Shown here: positions 50,200 through 56,564 of the stretch, piece by piece
Numbering within the stretch: position 1 is the stretch's first letter
Layout of the letters: every line of letters starts with the position of its first letter
Source: Bordetella parapertussis
GTDB lineage: Bacteria > Pseudomonadota > Gammaproteobacteria > Burkholderiales > Burkholderiaceae_A
Length of the DNA: 56,564 nt
Reading direction: 5' to 3'
Assembly: GCA_945877235.1 (NCBI GenBank)
Contig: CAMCRF010000012.1
Location: forward strand, 1 to 56,564
Translations under genes and position numbers: made by a program
The notes under the pieces: model-generated
The model's input: only the letters and a program-made list of their open reading frames with translations
What the model was told of the DNA's origin: nothing
Databases searched by the model: none

Positions 50200-51697
50200 G
50201 TCCGAACGTGAGCATACGCAAGTTCAAGTGGTTTGGCTCAAGCGGGATCTTCGTCTGGAAGATCACCCGGCGCTCACGGCTGCCGCTCAAAAAGGCCCTG
50301 TGCTTGTGCTTGTTTTGTATGAGCCGTCTCAGTGGAACGCGCCCGACGCCAGTGGGCGACACGCGGCTTTTTATCTCGATACGCTCAGAGGATTCATTGA
50401 AGCCTGCCTGGGGCAGGGCTTTGCGTGCCTTGTCGAACGCGGCGAGGCCGTGACCGTGTTGAGCGCATTGCGCGAGCGCCTGGGTGCCTTCACGCTCTGG
50501 AGTCACCAGGAAACGGGAAACGATTTGAGCTTTAGCCGCGATCGAACGGTCCAATCATGGTGCCGCTCTCAAGGCATCGTGTGGCATGAGTTGCCTCAAA
50601 ACGGCGTGGTGCGTGGGCCGCTTGACCGCGATGCGTGGGGGCGTATTTGGGTTCAGCGCTTTGAGCCCGCTCGGCTTCCACCTGCTCAAGCACTGCACCC
50701 AGAGCAGGTGACCCTTTGCAAGCACTGGCGGTTACAGGTGCCGGATTTCTCGGGATGGTTACTCAAGGCTGCCAAAGATCCCTGCCCGGGGCGACAGCAG
50801 GGTGGTCGCACGCTGGGCTTGGCACTACTCGAGAGCTTCCTCAATGGTCGGGGTCTGCACTATCGCAAACACATGAGTGCGCCTGGAACCGGTGAATTTG
50901 CGTGTTCACGGCTCTCCCCGTTTTTGGCCTGGGGAGCGCTGTCGATCGGCGAGGTGGTGCACGCCGTATGGCAGGCACGTCGTGATTGGCTTCAGGAGCG
51001 GGGTAATCCGGATCAGGCCCAGATGTTGGCCAGTCTCAAGAGCTTTGAGAGCCGGCTGCATTGGCGGTGCCATTTCATTCAGAAACTGGAGTCTGAGCCG
51101 GAGCTTGAGTTTCGTTGCCTGCACAGCGCCTATGAGGGACTGCGACCCGCTGAGCCCCAGATGGATCGCCTTCAAGCCTGGATGGAGGGGCGAACCGGTG
51201 TGCCGTTTGTAGACGCATGCATGCGCTCTTTGCAAGAGACAGGGTGGCTAAACTTTCGCATGCGCGCCATGCTGGTGAGCTTTGCCAGCCATCATCTGTG
51301 GCTGCATTGGCGCGCGCCTGGCCTTCATCTGGCTCGCCTCTACACCGACTACGAGCCAGGTATTCACTGGCCTCAGATGCAAATGCAGGCGGGAACGACC
51401 GGCATTAACACCATTCGCATGTATAACCCCATCAAACAAGCTCAGGATCAGGATCCAGATGGCAGTTTTGTACGTCGTTGGGTGCCGGAGGTTGGCACGG
51501 CGGAATACCCGGTACCTGTCGTCGACCTTGCTGAGGCTGCGCGCATTGCTCGAGAGCAGGTCTGGTCTGCTCGAAGGGGGGCTGCCGCTGCATCAGAGGC
51601 ACGCGCGATTTTTCTCAAGCATGGAAGTCGCGCACCTAGCCGGGACCGAAGCCCCGGCCGGAACAAACCGGCAACCAAGCAGCTTGACCTGTTTTAG
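50198..51697 (+). CDS. Photolyase/cryptochrome family flavoprotein
   Basis: Light-driven DNA repair enzyme or related photoreceptor, 499 residues. The N-terminal photolyase domain has [16 protein letters not shown]; the FAD-binding domain has [35 protein letters not shown] and the C-terminal [20 protein letters not shown] with [15 protein letters not shown]. The [16 protein letters not shown] segment replaces the WQW pattern of classic CPD photolyases, so the substrate is uncertain. The protein ends exactly in KQLDLF, a match to the beta sliding-clamp binding motif QL(S/D)LF. A TTG at 50189 could extend it by three residues. Confidence 0.88.
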   Translation: MSEREHTQVQVVWLKRDLRLEDHPALTAAAQKGPVLVLVLYEPSQWNAPDASGRHAAFYLDTLRGFIEACLGQGFACLVERGEAVTVLSALRERLGAFTLWSHQETGNDLSFSRDRTVQSWCRSQGIVWHELPQNGVVRGPLDRDAWGRIWVQRFEPARLPPAQALHPEQVTLCKHWRLQVPDFSGWLLKAAKDPCPGRQQGGRTLGLALLESFLNGRGLHYRKHMSAPGTGEFACSRLSPFLAWGALSIGEVVHAVWQARRDWLQERGNPDQAQMLASLKSFESRLHWRCHFIQKLESEPELEFRCLHSAYEGLRPAEPQMDRLQAWMEGRTGVPFVDACMRSLQETGWLNFRMRAMLVSFASHHLWLHWRAPGLHLARLYTDYEPGIHWPQMQMQAGTTGINTIRMYNPIKQAQDQDPDGSFVRRWVPEVGTAEYPVPVVDLAEAARIAREQVWSARRGAAAASEARAIFLKHGSRAPSRDRSPGRNKPATKQLDLF

Positions 51698-51707
51698 TGG
51701 AACTGAC

Positions 51708-52721
51708 TTACCGATTGACGTCCACCACGAGGCGCCCGCGAATGTCGCCCGCAAGAATGCGAGGGGCAGCCTTGAGGGCTTGTGCAAGCGTGATCTCTGT
51801 GGTCATGGCATCAAGCTTGTGCAGGTTCAGGTCCCTCACCAACTGGTTCCATGCAGATTCACGCTTCTCGCGTGAAATCGTGACGCTGTTGATGCCATAG
51901 AGGCACACGCCTCGCAGAATGAAGGGCGCGACTGTGGCTGGAAAATCAAGCCCTTGAGCTAATCCACAGGCTGCAACTGCGCCGCCGGAGCGCGTTGCCG
52001 CGCAGGCGTTGACCAAAGTGTGGCTTCCGACACTGTCGACCACAGCGGCCCAGCGCTCCTTCTGCAGGGGCTTCCCTGGGGCGGAGAGCAGGGCTCGGTC
52101 CATCACTTCAGATGCGCCGAGTGCCTGCAAGTAATCCTTCTCTGCAAGGCGTCCCGTGGAGGCAACCACGCGAAAGCCGAGGTCGGCAAGCAGGGCAATA
52201 GCCACACTGCCCACGCCACCGGCAGCACCCGTTACCAGCACCTCGCCGTCAGAGGGGGAAAGCCCGTGTCGTTGAAGGGCTTGCACACAGAGCATTGCGG
52301 TGTAGCCGGCGGTTCCAATTGCCATAGCCTGGCGACTCGTGAGCGCTGCGGGACGATGGATGAGCCAATCACCCTTGACTCGCGCCCGTTGTGATAGCCC
52401 GCCCCAGTGACCCTCGCCAACGCCCCACCCGTTTAGGATGACGCCCCGGCCCGGCGAAAAGTCTGGGTGGTCGCTCTCAAGGACCGTACCGGAGAAATCA
52501 ATACCCGGCACCATCGGATAGCTGCGCACCACGGGCGCGCGACCAGCCGGTGTGCCGCCCGTGATGGCAAGCCCGTCTTTGAAGTTGATGGTGGAGTAGT
52601 CGACTGAGACCAGAACATCACGATCACCGGTCTGGGGAAGTGCGCTTGTTTCAAGTGCCGTGATCGCGGCCTTGGGGCTGGCGTCCGGATTGTCTTTTGT
52701 GAGCAGTATGGCGTTAAACAT
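51708..52721 (-). CDS. YhdH/AcuI-type NADPH-dependent reductase (MDR family)
   Basis: Zinc-independent medium-chain dehydrogenase/reductase, 337 residues. YSTINFKDGLAITGG, GIDFSGTVLESDHPDFSPG, GWGVGEGHWGGLS and the cofactor loop VTGAAGGVGSVAIALLADLG identify the YhdH/YhfP family, which includes acrylyl-CoA reductase AcuI. It may protect against acrylyl-CoA or reduce other enones. The gene is convergent with the photolyase (10-bp gap) and divergent from nadA (37-bp gap), too little room for large regulatory regions. Confidence 0.9.
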   Translation of the reverse strand: MFNAILLTKDNPDASPKAAITALETSALPQTGDRDVLVSVDYSTINFKDGLAITGGTPAGRAPVVRSYPMVPGIDFSGTVLESDHPDFSPGRGVILNGWGVGEGHWGGLSQRARVKGDWLIHRPAALTSRQAMAIGTAGYTAMLCVQALQRHGLSPSDGEVLVTGAAGGVGSVAIALLADLGFRVVASTGRLAEKDYLQALGASEVMDRALLSAPGKPLQKERWAAVVDSVGSHTLVNACAATRSGGAVAACGLAQGLDFPATVAPFILRGVCLYGINSVTISREKRESAWNQLVRDLNLHKLDAMTTEITLAQALKAAPRILAGDIRGRLVVDVNR

Positions 52722-52758
52722 TCAGGCCCTCATTTGAAAAAGGTAGCATGTCATCACT

Positions 52759-53892
52759 ATGCCAGAGCCAACCCGCGTTTCATTTGAGTTCCCCCAGCAG
52801 AATGCGCTGGGGACAGTCTGTACGGCCTCCGCCTGGGCCAGAGTGCCCCACGCAGTCTCGGCTGAGCACAGGCGTCCCTTGATGGATGAGATTGCCAAAC
52901 TGCTCAAGGTGCGACATGCCACTTTGGTGGCTCACTACTACGTCGATGGCTGGATTCAGGACCTGGCATGGGAGACCGGGGGATTCGTCGGGGACTCCCT
53001 CGAGATGGCCCGCTTTGGTCGCGATGCAACCAGTGACACGCTGGTTGTGGCGGGCGTCCGGTTCATGGGTGAGACGGCCAAGATTCTCTCGCCACACAAG
53101 ACCGTGCTCATGCCCGATCTGGAGGCCACCTGCTCGCTGGACCTCGGTTGCCCGCCTGCTGACTTTGCTGCCTTCTGCGACGCCCACCCAGATCGAACTG
53201 TGCTCGTCTATGCCAACACCAGCGCAGCGGTGAAGGCGCGAGCCGACTGGATGGTCACCAGTTCATGTGCCTTGGCCATTGTTCGTCACCTCCAGGAGCA
53301 AGGCGAGAAGATTCTGTTCGCCCCGGATCGTCACCTGGGTCGTTACATCGCAGACCAGACCGGCGCCGACATGCTGCTCTGGGAGGGCCACTGTGTGGTG
53401 CACGACGAATTCAAAGCGGCTGAACTGGCGGCTATGAAGCAAAAGCATCCCGACGCAAAGGTGCTGGTTCATCCCGAGTCGCCAGCATCCGTTACAGCGC
53501 TGGCAGACGTGGTTGGGTCCACCACCGCGCTCATCAAGGCGGTGGCCGAGAGCGACCATCAGACCTTTATCGTGGCGACTGACCAGGGCATCTTGCATCG
53601 CATGCGACAGCTTGCCCCGGGAAAGACGCTTCTAGAGGCACCGACGGCAGGCGCCAGTGCCACCTGTAAGAGCTGTGCAAACTGCCCCTGGATGGCCATG
53701 AACGGCCTCGTCGGCATCAAAGCATGCCTTGCGCATGACGGAACGCCCAGCCCCTATGAAGTCTTGCTCGATTCGGCCATAGGCGCTCAGGCCTTGCGTT
53801 GTGTCGACCGTATGCTGGCATTCACAGCCGCGCATCCCGAGCGGCTCGCACAGGCGCAGCATGGGTTTGTCCGTAATTTGGGCAGCGCCTGA
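52759..53892 (+). CDS. nadA: Quinolinate synthase
   Basis: Makes quinolinate from iminoaspartate and dihydroxyacetone phosphate for NAD synthesis. The 377-residue protein has C125 ([10 protein letters not shown]), C212 ([11 protein letters not shown]) and C309 ([13 protein letters not shown]), matching the three iron-sulfur ligands of E. coli Nad[23 protein letters not shown] contributes to the substrate site. The ATG lacks a close ribosome site. It forms an operon with nadC, ten bases downstream; nadB follows on the opposite strand. Confidence 0.96.
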   Translation: MPEPTRVSFEFPQQNALGTVCTASAWARVPHAVSAEHRRPLMDEIAKLLKVRHATLVAHYYVDGWIQDLAWETGGFVGDSLEMARFGRDATSDTLVVAGVRFMGETAKILSPHKTVLMPDLEATCSLDLGCPPADFAAFCDAHPDRTVLVYANTSAAVKARADWMVTSSCALAIVRHLQEQGEKILFAPDRHLGRYIADQTGADMLLWEGHCVVHDEFKAAELAAMKQKHPDAKVLVHPESPASVTALADVVGSTTALIKAVAESDHQTFIVATDQGILHRMRQLAPGKTLLEAPTAGASATCKSCANCPWMAMNGLVGIKACLAHDGTPSPYEVLLDSAIGAQALRCVDRMLAFTAAHPERLAQAQHGFVRNLGSA

Positions 53893-53902
53893 GGCCCCTT
53901 TT

Positions 53903-54808
53903 ATGCAGACGATCTGGGATGAGAATGAAGATCTGCATCGTGCACGGGCGCGCAACATTGCCGACGCCCTGCGTGAAGACCTTGGAACGGGAGACTGGAC
54001 CGCGATGCTGGTTCCGCAACGTCTCGTTCGGGCGCAGCTGGTGGTTCGTGAGGACGCCGTACTCTGTGGCCAGGAGTGGTTTGCGGGCTGCATACGGGCG
54101 CTCGATCCGCAGGCGCACCTTACCTGGGCTGCCCAGGACGGTGCCCGCATGCGCGCCGATCAGGTGGTCTGCACCATCTCCGCGCAGTCCAGAGCACTGC
54201 TCACTGCAGAGCGCGCAGCTCTTAATTTTCTGCAGACGCTCTCGGCGACAGCGACCCAGACTGCGCGGTATGTCTCTGCAATTGCAGGGGCGTCTCCAAA
54301 TCCCCGCGGCTGTCTGATTTTAGATACCCGCAAGACCCTGCCCGGCCTGCGTCAGGCCCAGAAGTATGCTGTCCGAATGGGCGGAGGGGCCAACCAGCGC
54401 ATGGCACTCTGGGATGGGATTCTCATTAAGGAGAATCACATTGCTGCGGCAGGAGGCATCTCCCAAGCCTTGCAGGCGGCCCGCGCCCTGCTGAGTTCCC
54501 ACGCCTCCGACGGCACGATCAGCCTTCAGATCGAAGTGGAGACGATTGCGCAACTGCACGAGGCGCTGCGCGAGGGGGCTCAGAGCCTGCTGCTCGACAA
54601 CTTTTCACTGGAAGGGCTCAGAGACGCGGTGGCTCAGACCTGGTCTTTTGCTCAGGCAGAGGGAAGAACCCCGGCCCTATTAGAGGCCTCGGGTGGGCTC
54701 TCGTTAGATCAGTTGCGAGCGGTGGCGCAGACGGGCGTGGATCGAATCTCGATTGGTCGACTCACCAAAGACATTACCGCCACTGATTACTCTCTGCGCG
54801 TCGTTTGA
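53903..54808 (+). CDS. nadC: Nicotinate-nucleotide pyrophosphorylase (quinolinate phosphoribosyltransferase)
   Basis: Converts quinolinate and PRPP to nicotinate mononucleotide. The 301-residue protein has ALREDLGTGDWTA, the active-site stretch LDTRKTLPGLRQAQKYAV with RMGGGANQRMALWDGILIK, IEVETIAQLHEAL, and the C-terminal GVDRISIGRLTK. The ATG at 53903 lies ten bases after nadA. The longer frame to 53801 overlaps nadA. Its 3' end overlaps the convergent nadB by 35 bases. Confidence 0.96.
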   Translation: MQTIWDENEDLHRARARNIADALREDLGTGDWTAMLVPQRLVRAQLVVREDAVLCGQEWFAGCIRALDPQAHLTWAAQDGARMRADQVVCTISAQSRALLTAERAALNFLQTLSATATQTARYVSAIAGASPNPRGCLILDTRKTLPGLRQAQKYAVRMGGGANQRMALWDGILIKENHIAAAGGISQALQAARALLSSHASDGTISLQIEVETIAQLHEALREGAQSLLLDNFSLEGLRDAVAQTWSFAQAEGRTPALLEASGGLSLDQLRAVAQTGVDRISIGRLTKDITATDYSLRVV

Positions 54809-56399
54809 TGGGTGTCAGAATGGTCGGATAGCTCACACCCCAGGGCTCGGGATAATCTCGGCTGTAGTGCAGGCCTCGGCTCTCTTTTCTGGTCAGTGCC
54901 GATCGCACAATGAGCTCTGCGCACTCGAGAAGGTTTCGAAGTTCGAGCAGGTCGCGACTGATGCGGAAGTTTCGGTAGTACTCGTTGACCTCCTCTTTGA
55001 GCAGGTCGATTCGGTGTAGTGCGCGCTCGAGTCGGCGTGTGGTGCGCACAATGCCAACGTAGTTCCACATGAGCAGCCTTAACTCGTCCCAGTTGTGAGA
55101 AATGACCACCGCTTCATCAGCATCCTCGACCAGGCTTTCATCCCAGGCCAATAATTCAGGTTCATCGGTGCGCAGGTGCGCACGAATGTGTTGAGCGGCT
55201 GCTTTTCCAACCACGACGCACTCAAGCAATGAGTTGCTGGCCAGACGGTTCGCCCCGTGCAGTCCCGTGTACCCCGTTTCACCGACTGCATAGAGACCGG
55301 GTAGGTCTGAGAGCCCACAAAGGTCTGTGACGACGCCCCCGCAGGTGTAATGCGCAGCGGGAACAACTGGAATGCATTGCTCAGCCATATCAATACCCAA
55401 GGCCATGCAACGTGCGTAAATGGTGGGGAAGTGCTCTTGGAGAAAGGGGCGCCCGAGATGCGTTGCGTTGAGGTGAACGAAGTCCAAGCCGTGGCGCTTC
55501 ATTTCGAAGTCGATGGCTCGCGCGACGACATCTCGTGGTGCGAGTTCCGCTCGCGCGTCGTGCTGCGGCATAAACCGGGTTCCGTCCGGCAACTCGAGCA
55601 GCGCGCCCTCGCCTCGGAGGGCCTCGGTGATCAGAAATGTCCGATCGTCGGGGTGGTAGAGGCAGGTGGGGTGGAATTGGATGAACTCCATATTGGCCAC
55701 TCGGCAGCCTGCTCGCCATGCCATGGCAATGCCATCGCCGGTGGCGGTCTCGGGGTTGCTGGTGTAGCGATACACTTTTCCAGCACCACCCGTGGCGAGC
55801 ACGACTGCTCCCGCAGCGATGGCCTCTACTTGTTGTGTTGCGAGGTTGAGTGCATACACCCCGAAGCAGCCCTGCGCGGGCTTGGGCTTGCCAGCCTCGC
55901 GACGCCCCGCAAGGTGTTTGCGAATGATGAGGTCAACGGCCATCCAGCCTTCCATCAGTTCAATATTGGGATGGGCTTTTGCTTTTGCGAGGAGCACGTC
56001 GTGAATCGCTTTCCCCGTGGCGTCGGCCGCGTGGGCAATGCGTCGATGGCTGTGCCCCCCTTCCTTGACCAAATGCAAGCCCTCTGGGCCCTGGGGGTCC
56101 GCGGTGAAGGGAACCCCTTGGTCGATGAGCCAGTGGATGGCTGCAGCACTCTGCTCTGCGATGTGCCGTGCAACAGGCTCGACAACCAATCCGGCACCGG
56201 CAACCAGAGTGTCGTGCACGTGAGACTCGATGTCGTCTGACTCATCGATGACGCCCACGATGCCGCCTTGGGCCCAGGCCGTCGCCGACTCCTCGAGGCT
56301 GCGTTTGGCCAGAATCTTGACGGGCATATGGTCAGCGGCCTCGAGTGCAACGGTGAGACCAGCGAGGCCGGAACCAATGATGATGAGCGGTGGAGTCAT
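54774..56399 (-). CDS. nadB: L-aspartate oxidase
   Basis: FAD enzyme that oxidises aspartate to iminoaspartate, the first step of NAD synthesis. The 541-residue protein has the FAD loop IIIGSGLAGLTVALEA near the N-terminus, LVKEGGHSHRRIAHAADATG with its active-site residues, EFIQFHPTCLY, and YTCGGVVTDLCG, GLHGANRLASNSLLE. It is convergent with nadC. The ATG is preceded by a nine-cytosine run and hairpins instead of a recognisable ribosome site. Confidence 0.95.
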   Translation of the reverse strand: MTPPLIIIGSGLAGLTVALEAADHMPVKILAKRSLEESATAWAQGGIVGVIDESDDIESHVHDTLVAGAGLVVEPVARHIAEQSAAAIHWLIDQGVPFTADPQGPEGLHLVKEGGHSHRRIAHAADATGKAIHDVLLAKAKAHPNIELMEGWMAVDLIIRKHLAGRREAGKPKPAQGCFGVYALNLATQQVEAIAAGAVVLATGGAGKVYRYTSNPETATGDGIAMAWRAGCRVANMEFIQFHPTCLYHPDDRTFLITEALRGEGALLELPDGTRFMPQHDARAELAPRDVVARAIDFEMKRHGLDFVHLNATHLGRPFLQEHFPTIYARCMALGIDMAEQCIPVVPAAHYTCGGVVTDLCGLSDLPGLYAVGETGYTGLHGANRLASNSLLECVVVGKAAAQHIRAHLRTDEPELLAWDESLVEDADEAVVISHNWDELRLLMWNYVGIVRTTRRLERALHRIDLLKEEVNEYYRNFRISRDLLELRNLLECAELIVRSALTRKESRGLHYSRDYPEPWGVSYPTILTPIKRRAESNQWR

Positions 56400-56405
56400 G
56401 ATGAA

Positions 56406-56463
56406 GGGGGGGGGAAGAGGGGGCCTGCAGCACCGAAGGCTGCTCCCTGAACCGAGGGTTCAG
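56406..56463 (-). promoter_or_regulatory. nadB leader with poly-C tract and two hairpins
   Basis: On the transcribed strand, a hairpin with 7-bp arms CTGAACC/GGTTCAG (56447-56463), a second with arms GCAGC/GCTGC (56427-56431 and 56439-56443, loop CUUCGGU), and then a nine-C run (56406-56414) precede the nadB ATG. A regulatory leader is possible, but it does not match any NAD riboswitch I can recall. The rest of 56464-56564 holds no gene that I can support. Confidence 0.35.
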
Positions 56464-56564
56464 GTGGGCGAGGTCAGAACGGTTTCGGGTTCATCCGACG
56501 AGGGACGCTCACGCCCACCGCACAATTTCCAAGCCCTGCACACAATTATTGGTTCAGAGAAATA

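Noticed and set aside
55350..56240. 296-codon open frame antisense to nadB
   Set aside because: Fully inside a well-supported L-aspartate oxidase gene; composition looks like a shadow frame.
1..56564. CRISPR arrays, tRNA or rRNA genes, insertion sequences, integrases
   Set aside because: No direct-repeat array, tRNA-like sequence, transposase or integrase frame was seen on either strand.

Overview
This window looks like a chromosomal segment of a betaproteobacterium, most likely Burkholderiales-like. The grounds are moderately high GC, a glucokinase/HexR-type fusion protein of the kind known from Burkholderia, a complete Entner-Doudoroff operon, and very compact gene packing with many 4-bp ATGA overlaps and GTG/TTG starts. 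The taxon is an inference; no rRNA or tRNA gene is visible. I see no insertion sequence, integrase, CRISPR array or prophage gene.

Positions 1-12775 look like a lipid/ester region. A minus-strand operon runs from a PsrA-like TetR regulator to a FadE-type acyl-CoA dehydrogenase and a FadI-type thiolase cut by the window edge. A PsrA-type box lies inside its promoter. Upstream is a lipoprotein SGNH esterase. Divergent from it, a tight plus-strand operon encodes a DUF1302 outer-membrane protein, a DUF1329 protein, a BNR/YCF48 beta-propeller that seems to start at an AUA codon, an RND/MMPL transporter and an MFS permease. Together these could hydrolyse surface esters, handle the lipid products and feed beta-oxidation.

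Positions 12735-24972 hold a small membrane ORF, a SulP transporter, another MFS permease, and a minus-strand central-carbon operon zwf-pgl-edd-eda-pgi-ppc. Its promoter carries palindromes of HexR type over the -10 box. A HexR-like regulator (24972-25844) is the adjacent upstream gene.

Positions 25898-48271 form a large maltodextrin-utilisation locus. It encodes a PfkB sugar kinase, a periplasmic neopullulanase, an esterase, a TonB-dependent receptor, a flavin-dependent halogenase, a periplasmic pullulanase, an ABC importer (binding protein, two permeases, ATPase), a cytoplasmic alpha-glucosidase, a glucokinase-like/RpiR fusion regulator, a TonB-ExbB-ExbD-ExbD set and a glucokinase. Three units (receptor, pullulanase-ABC operon, tonB-exb-glk operon) share a TAGGG-N4-CCCTA palindrome followed by a TGTA-N7-TACA-like site. 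Alpha-glucans would be cut outside the inner membrane, imported, split to glucose, phosphorylated and burned through the Entner-Doudoroff operon. The fusion regulator has a degenerate phosphate loop, so it may be a sugar sensor rather than a kinase.

Positions 48262-56564 are housekeeping: an MFS permease, an RluF-like pseudouridine synthase, a photolyase/cryptochrome ending in a beta-clamp-type motif, an AcuI/YhdH-type reductase, nadA-nadC, and a convergent nadB.
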